64,000 nucleotides of DNA from Cyclotella cryptica (GCA_013187285.1 JABMIG010000199.1:1-64000), one strand, 5' to 3'; shown: positions 23,001 to 35,124, counted from the first letter of the stretch. Translations and numbers: made by a program. Notes: a model not told the origin generated them from the sequence alone.

Positions 23001-24646
23001 GGCCTGATCATCTCATTTGTTGCTGTTCCGCTTCAGCACCGGCTGGTACCGGGCAAGTGATGGCATTGAAGAACGGGATAACTCGTTGATACTTTCTCGG
23101 CTATGTGCTTTGCAATGGCTTGTTGTTCTGTACGAATATGTGGTTCCCAATTCACTCAAGGCTGAGGTAAGAAAGGTTTAGATTATAGCGTCTTCAATAA
23201 TCGCTACGTTGGTACCTCATGTTCTCTGATTGCCATTCGCATACCGTTTTGCAGTACGCTAGTGAGTTTGTCGATTGCATCATTTACCAGTTAGTTGACC
23301 ATCCGCCTGCGATTATCACCGTTAAGAGTTTTGAAGTACTGGCAAAGATATCAATTCCAGCAGAGGGTGAAGCTTCCCGCTCTGTATTTGCACCTTCATT
23401 CTTACCTCAAGGGAATGACGTTGACGTTAAAATCCCGAGCATGTTGAATCCTATGGATGATCAAAACGCCAACTTTGCTTTGGGGGTATTAGATCTCCCT
23501 CGTCGCAAACTGATATCTCGTGATCGCGATGTGTTTGCATCTTTAATCGACTTGCATTCCAAAAACCCTAAACTTCTCATGGACGTGTCAAAGGTTATAG
23601 AGCTTATGTGTACCCTCCAACCGCCTGAATTCGTGTTTGTGGCATTCGCAAATGAGCTTGAAAATTTTATTGTCTCAAGAATGAAGCGAAGGGAAAAGGT
23701 TTTAGAGCGTCCAGAAATAGATGCTCAGACAGCGAAGAAGGAGCTAGCGGTGATTGCGAAAGACTTGGCATTTGTTTCGAACTTTGCCCAACAGCTTGGA
23801 ATTGTGTTTTTTGCTGCTCCTGAAACTGAGCAGCTTCGAGAAGTACTGAAGGACTCTATAGGACGCAAAGGCAATGGCGTCCGAGATGAACGTCGCGCAC
23901 GGCTCTTCTACATTCTTTTCTATGCGTTCTCGCACAACGTTGTGGCTGCTTTATCACTCAGTCTGTGGGGAGGGTGAGTTACCCTTTGCTTTCGACTGTT
24001 CCATATCGTTCAATTCTTCGGATGCTCACATGTCTTTCTTCTCTTTTCGTAAAGCGCGTTCCTTACAGCATCGACGTTTTTGAAGAAGATCGACCCTTTG
24101 GATGTCTCACTCATGTTCTACCTTGAAATAGATCAATTGATTGATCTCATCGAAAGGCCAATATTTCGCCATTTACACTTGAGGCTGTTAGAATGTGAGG
24201 ATGATCCCTACAATGAAGGTAGCGGCGCCATGTTATTTCTAACTTTGAAGCGCGTCTTGATGCTTTTGCCTCAAAGCACGAGTTATATGATCTTGCAAGA
24301 ACGTTTGCTATCCGTGGCAAGGTATCGTCAAAGTGCAGTGGCCCTTAATGCAGTATCGAAACATGTTGAGATCGGCTCAGTAACAGACATTTTTGTGAAA
24401 CGGGTTTTAACAGCGCGCAAAATACATGTTTGGGCCAAATGGCGCATGATTCGCGCAGAAAGCCTCCAGGAAGTACCATGTAGGATTGTGACAGATGAGC
24501 AGAAGTTTAATACTCAACAGCAACGCCGAGAATGGCTCGGATATGCGAACGAAGAAGACGAGAAGCCTCAAAGCAAAAAATCAAGAGTAGTCAACTTGGT
24601 AATGCAACAGAGAGGGCAGAGTTGGTTGGTGTGTATGAGGGACTAG
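20006..24646 (+). CDS. VAC14: VAC14, scaffold of the PIKfyve/Fab1 complex
   Basis: VAC14 is the HEAT-repeat scaffold that holds Fab1/PIKfyve and Fig4 and controls PtdIns(3,5)P2 on endosomes and vacuoles. The family signature is clear: KRYERRRLAAMEIEKVIRSL, then ARKGGAVALAACAIGL, then VRYYATESLFNVTKV and VRSGAELLDKKLKEV near the start. The C-terminal block reads HNVVAALSLSLWGG...FYLEIDQLIDLIERPIFRHL...LLPQSTSYMILQERL. Proposed exons are 20,006-22,162; 22,247-22,608; about 22,777-22,955; 23,037-23,166; 23,255-23,973; 24,055-24,646. Donors and acceptors are GT/AG and phases agree, except that the edge of the third exon is uncertain. The first 450 residues are an acidic, Ser-rich disordered extension that animal and yeast VAC14 lack. 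The end may differ: another frame runs to 24,822. Confidence 0.88.
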
Positions 24647-24822
24647 ACGAGATAGAGAGAGCTCCAACTGCGAAGTATGATGATGACGAGGAGGACCATG
24701 AAGGTCAAACATGTGTGCAGTCTCTGTCAAGCAAGGAAGTACCAAAGAATGTTCAGAGGAAGACCTCCAGCGACATTGAGGCAAAACCACAATGGAGAGA
24801 GTTCTGGGCGAACCGTTCATAA

Positions 24823-25008
24823 GCATATGAATGTACACATGTGTTGTAATCTTGATCTACCCTTAAGATCTATTGCTATTCAACTCTAAGCCCAGTGGAT
24901 TGATATTGACGATTGATATCTTCCGAGCGGTTATGAATTCAGACAAAGACCACTGAATCGTTTGACTTGTCAAGTAATTCACATAAGAGCATCTACGCCA
25001 TAAATCAA
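24823..25008. terminator. Convergent 3' intergenic region
   Basis: The VAC14 gene (plus) and the predicted lumen protein gene (minus) converge here. The 186-bp spacer must hold both 3' ends. No clear polyadenylation signal was identified. Confidence 0.3.
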
Positions 25009-26078
25009 TCACTGAGATGTTGCTTCCTCGCCAGTTGATACGTCCTTTTCATCAACACCAACGTCAACCTGCTCAGGTTCCAGGCTGCCCACAGTAACAC
25101 TTTCTTCGACTTTGGAATCATCACTGCCACCAAAGAACCCCTTGATCATACTTCCCAAATCATTCTTATCCTCCAGAGCAGCATCAATTACCTCTTGACT
25201 TGGTTGAATGATGAACTTACGATCTTTCCCGACTGAATGACACGAAAAAGATTAGCATGTGATTTACGTCATTGGCGCCGCAATTTACCATAGTATAATG
25301 ACTTACTATATCCTGCCTTTTTCAGGCGCATAGCTTGTGGGTTTTCTAGGAGAGTAAAAGTCCTTCCATCAGTGTTAAGAATGACAACTTGGCGATCAAA
25401 CGGCCCGAAGCTTGCACCCTGTGGTGGTTCGCGATTGAAGCGTTAGTAAGCTGACCAAATAAAAGTCAACTTCGACAAATAAAAATTCACGCAAACAGTC
25501 CGCACCTGATCATTCAACATAGTCTTCACCCTGACAGAATTCTCATTTTTCTCCCGATTCTCCTCACTCTGCCTCCTCAACCTCTGGATTAACTCATTCC
25601 CCTCATTATCCTCATATCCACTGGTAATCATCTTCTCCTGCTTACGTTTCACCTCCTCACTCGGATCTCGAAAGTATTCGAGAGACTTATCATTGTCGTT
25701 GTCTGGGGTGCGGACGGCGGTTTCGAGACATGCCCCGAGCGGACCGCGCTTTTTGCATATCATGACGGTTTCGCCTGTAAAAAGGGTGGGTGCTTCTGTT
25801 TCCCTGCCCCATTCGTCGGCATTTGCTCTCATATCGGTGACGGGAGATGTAAGGATTGCGATGGCAGTAGCGGTTGTGGCAAGTGTGTGGATTATGGCGT
25901 TGCTTAATCTTGGCGAGACGGTGTCAGAGCTATTTCCGCGGTAGGATTGCAGCGACGGAGTACGACGTTGGACCATCTGTGAACGTGAAGAGGGACCTGA
26001 AAATGCTGAACAACCGAAAATCAGCGATAGCACGTAGAAAATGCTCCATGATTTGTGAACGCCTTGAACGATCCTCAT
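25009..26078 (-). CDS. Predicted thylakoid-lumen protein of unknown function
   Basis: Three exons on the minus strand: 26,078-25,506, 25,418-25,307 and 25,232-25,009, with GT/AG introns of 87 and 74 bp and matching phases, giving 302 residues. The start MRIVQGVHKSW opens a signal peptide ending GCSA-F, the diatom plastid motif. A second hydrophobic segment (ATTATAIAILTSPV) ends ANA-DEW, which looks like a thylakoid transfer signal. The mature protein has a Cys pair (MICKKRGPLGAC), a charged helical stretch (residues about 145-190) and a compact domain with FGPFDRQVVILNTDGRTF and AMRLKKAGYIGKDRKF, then an acidic tail. Residues FTLLENP precede the second intron. I do not recognise the family. 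A longer frame upstream of the ATG at 26,078 lacks targeting logic. Confidence 0.82.
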
Positions 26079-26769
26079 GATTGACTTCTCCTTTTGTTTC
26101 TGAGTATTATGACGACTGAAGACGCCAAACGCATCCGAGACAAAAAATGGGGAGCCAGCGATCTCCAGCGATGACATGCGATGACGAAGTGAGCGAGATA
26201 GGTACAATATGGAGTAGGTATGGTACCATATTTTACAATAGACCAAGATATTATCTACGGAATTGCTGTTTGCTGGCTGCTATTATTGATTATAGGAATC
26301 CATACAATAACTAACTGTATGCCTCCTCAGTGCCTCCTCTATGCCATGGATTGGTTCCACCTGGAACCATTTTTTGCTTTGGGGTACTGGGATGAATCTC
26401 GTGCTTGTGATAATAAGCTGATAAGAAGTATGTAGTTTGTAGATAATATAAGTAATTCAACTCAAGGTTCAACTACCTCCCTATTATTATTTATATTCAA
26501 CCAGGTTCAACCTCTCCTCACCATTCCGCCAAGAGTCCGCCAACATACATACCATACACCCGACGACTGCCGACACTATTGTTACTATTGTACTGACACA
26601 ACGAACACCTTCATTGATCCTCACATTCGTTGTCATTTCAGAGACAGGCAACGGACAACACCAACGCTATCATCCGCCATTATAACGATCTTGGAAGGAC
26701 GTCTTGGAGCAGCTTAGGGACACATGAAAGGGAATTGATGGAACGATAATAAAACCCGTTGCAACAGCC
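26079..26769. promoter_or_regulatory. Divergent promoter region
   Basis: This 691-bp spacer lies between the divergently transcribed lumen-protein gene (minus) and the bL19 gene (plus), so it should contain both promoters. The outer part around 26,210-26,470 contains no recognisable gene. No core-promoter motif could be assigned with confidence. Confidence 0.4.
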
Positions 26770-27664
26770 ATGATGTTTCAAACCTACCTCCCACCCCTAC
26801 GGAATGCAACGTATCTTCTACGTCCCGCCACCCGTTTCTTCTCGTCCCAGTTCCCCGTGATTGAGTCGCGTTCGAAATACGCCTCAAAAGAAGCCATCGA
26901 TGCCGCCAAGGCCCTCTTCGCCCCTCAAACCACCGTACCTCGCTCCCGTGGCACAAACCCTCGCTCGTACCCCTCCTATCGATCCCTGCCCACGTCGACG
27001 ACCAACGACCGAAAGCCCACCTCATCTCCGGATGGGAAAACACTCTACCCTTCCAAACAACGTTTTGACACCGGAGTTTCTCCAGCCGACATGCCTTTCC
27101 TCCATCATTATTCCCACGATAACAAGCCAAAACCCAAATTCAAAAATCCTCGAAAACGCGCCTCGAAACTCCTCAATGAGCTACAGATGGAGGCCGTAGC
27201 CAAAAGCAAGGAAAGCAAACCCGAGGTATGGGAAGTTCCTTTCAAGGTGGGGGACGCGGTAGAGCTCCAGGTATTGGATTCCGGGGGAGTAGACAATTCG
27301 CAGAACAAGAAGCTGGATAAGATTCGGGGAGTTGTGCTGGGGCGGGAGAACAAGGGTTTGGATACTGCTATTTATCTCAAAGATGTGTTGTTTGGGGAAC
27401 ATGTTGAGAGGAAGGTCAAGTTGCATAGCCCAATGGTGAAAACCTTGAAAGTTTTGGAGGAAGGATTTGTGAATAAGGGTAAAAAGAAGGGGAGACGGGT
27501 CAAGAGGGCTAAACTGTATTATCTTAGGGATATGAAACCTGAGGGTGAGTGTACATGGACATGTGATTTCTTTACATGATAACTTTTGAATATGAGTGAC
27601 TCACTCATACTATCTTGCGCACCTCTGTTTTCTAGTCACTCGTGTCACTCCAATTCAAAAGTAA
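26770..27664 (+). CDS. Mitochondrial-type ribosomal protein bL19
   Basis: bL19 is a large-subunit ribosomal protein at the subunit interface. The conserved core is FKVGDAVELQVLD, then DKIRGVVLGRENKGLDTAIYL, then GEHVERKVKLHSPMVKTLKVL and RRVKRAKLYYLRDMKPE. The N-terminal 130 residues are basic, Arg/Ser-rich and lack a signal peptide or ASAF motif (RNATYLLRPATRFFSSQ), which fits mitochondrial rather than plastid import. Two exons restore the expected end: 26,770-27,544 and 27,636-27,664 (donor GGTGAGTG, acceptor TTTTCTAG), giving 267 residues ending VTRVTPIQK. Reading through the intron instead yields an unrelated tail and a stop at 27,579. A second ATG immediately follows the first. Confidence 0.9.
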
Positions 27665-29503
27665 CAACAAAGTTGGGTTGGAGGAACACTTAGTTTCACA
27701 GATAAATGATAATCAAATACTTACTGAGTTATACATCGATTTTTTGGTGCAGATCTGCTGGCATGCTCTGTGAGGTTCAGCACAATCTTGGCAATATTTT
27801 TTATGCAGGCATCCAGTCCCATCCTGTGCTATTTTTAAATATTGATACTGTCCCAAGCTAGTAAGCATGTGGGATGGGATTGTCATGGTGCATCTCAAAA
27901 TTGTGGTAATTGACAGAGGTGACACTTTGGTGCATGTCAGCTGTGAGCTTAAAAGGGGGCAGTTATGTGGATGGAACACCAGGACTTCGTCTGAAAAACT
28001 AGTTTTTTGTCTGACGAAGCATTTTGGCAGTTAGGTGTCAATTTAGTCTTTAAACTAACAGCATTTTGAGAAAGGGTATCCATTTAATTTTAAAACAAAA
28101 AAGTGGTTTCGTGTGAGAAAACCAATTGTTGTGTGATTCCATAACACAAAATGGAGGTATAAGTCTTAGAGAAAGAAGAATATATGCATTCCACTAGTAA
28201 AAGGGACTTTGTCTGACAAAATGATGAATGAACATAATCCAAAAGAGGGAAACTGAAGGCATTATCCCCTTTAACAAACTTGCTACCTTCTTATCCACAT
28301 CATGATGTCCCATGTAGTCACCATTGGGCTCAGGGAAAAGGCCACGAATGAAGTCTACAATTCACTAAGGAATGCGTACACGAACTCGATGGCCAAGTGT
28401 ACTGTGTTCTCCAACAACAAACATGTGATAGAGATGGTTGCGCTTGTGGCTGTTTGACATGGAAACACCCAGTTAATGACTTTCAGCCTCCAGCCCTTCA
28501 TTGTAGAGTAAATCCTTTTACAAGGATTGTGATTGCAGAAAAGCAGCGCATCGCGACTATGGAGGAAGACAGAACGTGTGGAGAGAGTGTCAAAGAACAG
28601 TGGTAGAGGGGTGTGAGTTGAAACAATTGTGTTGGTCGATGAAGCGATGAAAAATCGAGTTTGTGCTATGTAAGGGGAATATATGTGTCAAGTGCACAAC
28701 GACACATGCTGAGGTTGCCTTAATGTATGCAGAATTCTGCTTTACTTTAATTTTTTTCTTTCTGCATAAGTTAGAACACAATTTAGGCACAAAGTACATT
28801 GGAGGGTTGAACCCCCACAAACTTCTATATGGTAATAATCCTCGGCGAGTGATAATATATAATTTATTTTTGGTGGTAGGAATTATAGTATTATCGGAAG
28901 TTTGCAACCGATGTTGTAAATTCCTCGGGGGAATTCCCCGCCATTTTTTATATCTACACTGTGCATCATAATAGATAATTCGTGCCTGTGACTGACTTTC
29001 GTATACTTCCATTTTTATATTGATTCCGTTTTATGTATGTGAATTAACCTAAAGATTATTCGTAGTATTTTTGCAACGCCGGTTTGCAGAGTGGTATGCA
29101 CAAATTCTGTGCGTGCAACCTAACCCCGGTTGGAAAAATTTACGGTGACGCTGGTCACCGTAATTTTGAAAACGAAAAAAAATATGTGGAGGGGTCCAAA
29201 TCGGCCGTCCAAGTTGTCAGACATCGAGTTCAGAAGTGTTTCTAATGGGGGTAATGGTGGTTTACTCTGAAATGATGATTATTGCTCCTTTCTGCTTCCC
29301 CCAATGCAACCTTCGTTTTCGCCCAAAATTTTGCTATTTCCTGCGTTCATTGGTCTTAAAATACGGTGACAAAACTATGCGTTTTTTTTCTCCACACAAA
29401 TTACTAGTAGTTTAACACATAACTACGTATGCATAAATTAGTATGGCAATTTAACTAGCGTTTTGTCCACATCTTGGCGTTTTTCCTTAATTTAACAATA
29501 AAA
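27665..29503. other. 1.8-kb stretch without a supported gene
   Basis: A minus-strand frame at 27,713-27,979 is Cys-rich near its end (CLHKKYCQDCAEPHRAC), and a plus-strand frame at about 28,350-28,606 contains CDRDGCACGC followed by a stop after VKEQW. Both could be fragments of decayed elements, but I recognise neither. A hairpin with perfect 10-base arms (TTACGGTGAC and its complement, 4-base loop) lies at 29,141-29,164. Confidence 0.4.
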
Positions 29504-30301
29504 CTATGATCTTGCTTCCTTACTACTCTGTTTCCTCTTCTTAGAGGAGCCTGTGTTCCCCTCTGATGGACTACCACCATCTTGTGTTGCCTTCAGCTTC
29601 GATAGATCACTAATTTGATGGAATATCTCGAAACACGACGCCCTCCTGTGTCCTTTCTTCTTGAGACACAAAGTAACCAGGCATGTCGAACAATAAATAG
29701 TCGTCTGGGTGATTTTGAACTCCTTGTCCTTTGGATCAGCAACAGTACAGCATACAACGCATTTTGGAGGACATTTTCGAATCTTCTTCACGCCTGGTTC
29801 GGGTGATTTGTCGCTCTCCTTTGTAGATGAGAGTGAATTGTATTCTCTCAGAACTCTCTTCTTTATCTCCTTGACTTCTTAATTGTAGCCATACCCAAGG
29901 TCCGAATCGACCTTATTGAATGCAATTGAGACATCGCGAAAAGAAATGGGTACTTCCTGCCAGACTGAAGACTTGTCATCCAAATCTAACTCTTCATCAG
30001 ATTCCTCTCCATCAATTGATGGAGTCCATGTCTCGTCTGTACCATCTGAAGCATCGTCAGTGTGTTCAGGTTGATCAACTTCTTCGTGAGGTGAGCTAGA
30101 ATCCTGGGATGGGCTTGGTTGAGATGTAGGAGAAAGATCAACACCACTGTTCAGATTATTGAGGACATCTTCGTCAGATACTGAATAGTTTTTGTCGCTT
30201 GATACAGAAGTTCTTCGTTTCGCCTTCCTCCTCCTTGGTGACACTCTGCGCTTGTACCCAATGGGCCTCTTTGAAGAACCAGATTTCACGGGCCGTGGCA
30301 T
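29504..30301 (-). pseudogene. piggyBac-type transposase derivative lacking the DDE core
   Basis: One minus-strand frame of 265 codons, interrupted by a single in-frame TAA at 29,879. The N-terminal part is basic then strongly acidic and Ser-rich (to SFRDVSIAFNKV), as in the leading region of piggyBac transposases. The C-terminal part carries a Cys-rich finger (KCPPKCVVCC, TIYCSTCLVTLCL, CFEIFH) that matches the C-terminal domain of piggyBac proteins. The roughly 350-residue catalytic region expected between them is absent. It is either an internally deleted non-autonomous copy or a derived small DNA-binding protein. No TTAA-flanked ends were identified. Confidence 0.5.
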
Positions 30302-32159
30302 CCTGTCTTATATGGATTAGTCAACTTGATTCAAATGAGCACGATGGATGCTTCAGAAAAGTTGGCAATGAGTACTCTGCGACGATCGCCGTAGTCAATT
30401 AGGGAGGAGACCGAGGTCGTAGCAGTGAATAATGCGTGATGAAGACAATTTCGATGAAGCGTGCCATGCTATTTGTCGCGATCGTGAAAGGAAGATCAGC
30501 ATACAAGAAGAAGATGTACGGCGAGGTACTGAAATCAGGGCAATACAGTGAGCCCAAATGCGTGGTATCGACGATTTCAATGAAGACGATTTCGATGAAG
30601 ACGACCACGCTGTTCCTCGCGATCGTGAAAGGAGGCACAGGGTACAAGATGAAGATATACTGAAAAGTCTTGGAGTCAGGGCAATAAAGGGATCGTGATA
30701 AAACGAGAGCTCCAAATGGAGATGTTGAGAGTTATTAGCTGCGTGAAGAAATGGAGAGCTGCGTGCTTTGGCAGACAGGAAGTGTGGAGAGGCATTCCCC
30801 ATACAAGTCTCGGTTTGTGTATGAGGAAAGTGCGCTTTGTCCAACACAAAGTGCAAGAGATGGCAGAGTGATGGCATACATCGGCGTTTCAGAGAGGCCA
30901 TCACAATTTTGGCGCGAAAAATTGAACATTTCGATACGCCTCACAGTATGTAGGAACTAGTATAGAATCGCCAAAAATTTGGTAATTTCTCATTTGACTA
31001 CTTTCACGAAACAGCCTGTAGAATGGGCAATACAAAAAACCAGATAGCCCCAACTCATCGCGACATACCAGAGATGTATTAGAACACCTCTTAAGCCTAA
31101 AAATCGGCATTTAAAGCATTTTTCCATACCAACCAATCCCACCAAGTTGGGCAATTTCGCGTCCTAACACCCACTAAGCTATGTTTTATGGGTCTAATGG
31201 GTAATGAGCCGAAATAGCTATTTCCTACATTTGTTGGTGTTAGGTCAACCGGGGATAGTGTAGAGTGTGCCTCTATGAGAAGACACCACAAATGAAGTCA
31301 CCAAAAGGAAATAAAAAATATAATCAAGAGGCAATGAAAGTTGTCATTTCAAATACTTCATGACAGGGAAAGATAATACAATATAAAATGGTGTGCAGAG
31401 GGATGATCTGGGATATGCGTCATTCCCACTCAATTATTATTTTGTGCTAGAGAAGTTTATTTCTGTGATAACACTCTAAATACGCATCATGGTCTGGTTG
31501 AGTAGTGACAGTGGGTTTTGGTTGAACAATCTTTCTCACATTGGTCATCATGTACCTCTAAGGACTATTTCTATTTCACTTCATGAAAATACCAGCGACC
31601 CTTAGATATGACAATTTTGTTAAGAAAAACTATTTCAAACTTATTCATAAAAAAATAACGGAACTGTAAATATGTATTCAAGACATAACAGTATTTAAAC
31701 TATATGCAAGAAAGATACCGTTCCTACTGGTGATGTGATCTGACTTCATGCCATTTTCAACAGTAATGTGATTTTCAAGAGATTATGTGAAAAGTAGCCT
31801 CAATCTTCGTGAAATATTGTTGTTGTTTAAAATGTGTTTTTCAAATTTAAATTTCTTGTCCAAGCTGCTTAACTTCAATCCGTATCACCCATCACTAATG
31901 TTGACATCTTGTACATTAATTCTTGGTTTTGCTGACAGATCTACATGAATGAGAATGCACTATTTACCTTGAAAGGGCGTTCTGCTACTCACTTTCTGTC
32001 TCTCAAAGTCCAGCAAGATCTGGTAATAATTGGGCTCATTTTGTTGACAGAAGTTTCCTAAACATTTGATCAACCAACACCATTTCTTTATTTGTGCTTA
32101 TGCTCAGCTATCCCTCAACCTCAATAGCAATGATTTACCATCTTATTTACTATGGTGTT
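30302..32159. other. Intergenic region with an imperfect tandem duplication
   Basis: The segment 30,432-30,545 is repeated imperfectly at 30,559-30,690. Both encode, in the plus frame, a peptide of the type (D/N)FDEA...RDRER...DED followed by a variant of (E/V)IRAI, ending at stops. The rest, 30,700-32,159, is AT-rich and shows no supported gene. Confidence 0.4.
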
Positions 32160-32303
32160 GTGAAAATAACGCTAGCTTGTGAAAATAAGCTATACGTGTG
32201 AAAATAACGTAAATTATTATGTAATATTCTCACGACAACGTTATTTTCTACGGATTATGTTATATTCAAAATGTGAAAATAAGCACATGATGTGAAAATA
32301 ACC
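32160..32303 (+). repeat. 19-bp-period array of GTGAAAATAA motifs
   Basis: The decamer GTGAAAATAA starts at 32,160, 32,179 and 32,198, and again at 32,273 and 32,292, always 19 bases apart within each group. The 75-base gap between groups (about four periods) carries inverted or degenerate forms (CGTTATTTTC). This is a small degenerate tandem repeat and not a CRISPR array. Confidence 0.8.
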
Positions 32304-32457
32304 AATCCATTTGCTGATGCACCAATTCAGTTGCACCAACACAACTATGTATGGTACCATGCGACTAAAAATGGTGCTGCCAAAGCACCACTGGTAAAGT
32401 GAAGAAGATGAAAGCTGTCTCACTCCCTGTGTCACAGTTGGTGGATGGTGATGATTC

Positions 32458-32893
32458 TACCGTAAATTGCGGAGCATAAGTACCCACAAATATTAAAAGA
32501 TACATTTTAGTTGTGCTTATACAGTGTTACAAGCTAGTGATTGTAACACGGTGAAAAATGATTGGTATCTTGAAACTTACCTCAAGGTAGGGATATTGTA
32601 CTTACGTCACAACATATCACAATTCAACCTCCATGCTTCGTCCATGCTGTGAACCCCTCCACCATGTGCACGAGATGTGTAGTAACTTCCAACAGAATCA
32701 GAGGTTTCTTGGCAACCATCGGGATTCACGGGTAGCGCTACATATGGGTGTGTTGCTGATGACATGGAGAAACTACCCAAGAGGGTTTTAGTTCTAATTT
32801 ATAGGCTAGAACATTATAAAAATGCAAATGTTCCAAAAATCGGACATTTGGAGCTTATGCACTGGTGGTACTTATGCTCCGCATTTTACGGTA
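32458..32893. mobile_element. Tc1/mariner-type MITE
   Basis: The element spans 32,460-32,891 (432 bp). Its TIR is about 24 bp, CCGTAAATTGCGGAGCATAA on the left and CCGTAAAATGCGGAGCATAA on the reverse strand at the right. TA flanks both ends (32,458-32,459 and 32,892-32,893). No coding capacity. The TA target and CCGTAAA ends suit mariner/pogo-type non-autonomous elements. Confidence 0.85.
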
Positions 32894-33665
32894 GCGTTTG
32901 CCGTTGTATGATTTATTGACACATGAATGTTTGTAGAGAAATTAAGTACCGTACTTCTAAAACTGTGTAAGCCCTATCACAGTAATTATTAGTGTCTAAA
33001 AAAGATTTTAGAGTGCTATTTTCACACAACACTTGAATTCCCTCAACGCCCTACACCACAAGATTAAAATGTTTAAATAGGGTTGACTATTCTGAGCCCT
33101 TTCAAAACCTTACATCATATGTTGTGGCTCCTCATACATGAAACTGTATTATATATGATGCTACTCTCAAAAACTTAGAAAAAGTCACACACTCTAGGAA
33201 GTGAGTGTATTTGTGTGCTTGACTATCATAAGCAGAAAGAAATCATATTACTTGTAGACATTTATGTTGTAGATGCTGTTGTTCAATTGGTTTGTGTGAT
33301 AATATGAAAAAATATAATTTAAAGTGTTCTATCTCAAAGTGCTGCTCTGTTCCTGAAAACGCACACAATCGGACTTAGATAGATGAAACATATCATAAAA
33401 TATTGTGTCAAGATTTCCAAAATATCCGGACATGATAACAAATAAGGCCCATGTTTGTGGCACAAACACACTCGGTGTTTGTCCCATGACCACAAATAAA
33501 ATTAGATAGTTGTTTGAATGACTGCCTGTAAAAAACGAGAACATTACAGCCATTGTGTCATGTGCTTATGGCACCATCACGAGCATCACACGATCTTGAG
33601 CAATTGTACAGCCTCAAACGATCGCACGATCTTGACACTCCCTCTCAAGTACATGCTCATTTGAT
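32894..33665. other. AT-rich stretch
   Basis: No gene or complete element was recognised. Its right part may include the 3' non-coding end of the copia fossil. Confidence 0.35.
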
Positions 33666-35045
33666 CTACCATCCTAACAGCTTTCTTCTCAAATACTCAA
33701 AGGTTACTCTGGGTAGCCGTTTGTTCCAGCTGCTCCACAGTATAAATCTTGAGCAACTTGATCTTCCTCCGGATGACCTGCTCACGGAACCAAATAATCT
33801 TGATAGCATATTCTTGCTCCTCGATGTAAACTGAGGTGGCAGAGTCTCTGCCAACACTAATGCTCCAGCATTATCTTTGTGGATGGAGACATTCATGGTT
33901 GCCTCAGTGACTGGTAAGTTAACCTTTTCTCCCAACATAGAGACCATGACAATGACTGGAAAAGTTCTCAGCAACTGTGAGCAAGTGCCATGATCTCAGC
34001 TTCCATTTTAGAAAGTACTGTCTCAGTTTGCAACTTGGATTGCCACAGGACTGAACAATTGGCAACAGTAATGACAAATCCAGACCTACTCTTGACACAG
34101 GAAGGAGAGCTCTCATACCCATCCATTCCAGCAAAATCTGCATCATGATAGCAATCAATCTTCAGCTCTTTTGAATGATTTGCTTAAGCCAAATTGTTGT
34201 CCGTTGACCTACTGGAGCATAAGTCTCAAAGAAATCAATACCCTGGATTTGTGGGTCACCACGAACACAAAAGCGAGTTTTGAACTTCTTGACGAGACAA
34301 CCAGGATAGAGTTTGATCTTAAATGCCCACGTGGGTCAATTATGTGAGCTCCCTCTGGACGGTCAATCACATCCCAGCAATCCATCTTTTCCAAGGGTTC
34401 AATCTCTTTCACAGCGGTTTTCCAGTATTCATTGGCAACATGACTCTTCATTGCTTCCCACCAATTAAGATTATCTGCCTTGGCAGCTTCAGCCTTAGCC
34501 TTTAAGAAGAATGGATGGACCCAATTAACAATCAACTCCTTAGTTGTCCAAGAGTATCCACAATTGTTTGCAGCAAATGTGATGAAGCAAGACAGAGGAC
34601 TATCTATCAACTCTTCCATGCTAGGAACATCATCCCTTAGTTCCAATGCATTAAACATTCTGTCAGACTCTTCCTGTTGTTGTCTAGGTTGTTGACAATA
34701 CTTCATCCTTTTTCAAGCAACTGAGCACTTATAGACTCTGACAGGAACTTCCTGGCTTCTGGAACATGCATGGCATCTGTTTTTGAAGTCAATTATAGCC
34801 AGTTTCTTTCTCTTCAAAATTTCTCCATGGGTACCGAGGACTGGGTTGCTGAACCAGATCATCAATTCGAAAATCACCATCTGGTGCATCAAGATCACCA
34901 TCTGTTGCATGGATTCCTCCCTCTTGATGTGATGGAGGGATGGTCATCAGAGTGTAAAACCACCATCAGGGGTGGCATTGGTCCATCGTCATCATCGTCA
35001 TCATCGTCATCATCGTCATCATCATCATCATCGTCGTCATCATCG

Positions 35046-35124
<79 letters not shown>

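Noticed and set aside
20006-24646. HEAT-repeat gene as a condensin subunit
   Set aside because: The block order and the C-terminal motifs fit VAC14 much better.
28397-29012. Cys-containing ORFs near 28.4-29.0 kb on both strands
   Set aside because: No recognisable domain and no splice context; kept only as part of the gap description.
32160-32303. CRISPR-like array of GTGAAAATAA with regular spacers
   Set aside because: The repeat is only 10 bases, the period 19, there are no cas genes and the genome is eukaryotic.
33553-33834. Plus-strand 93-codon ORF
   Set aside because: It is antisense to the C-terminal end of the copia pol remnant.
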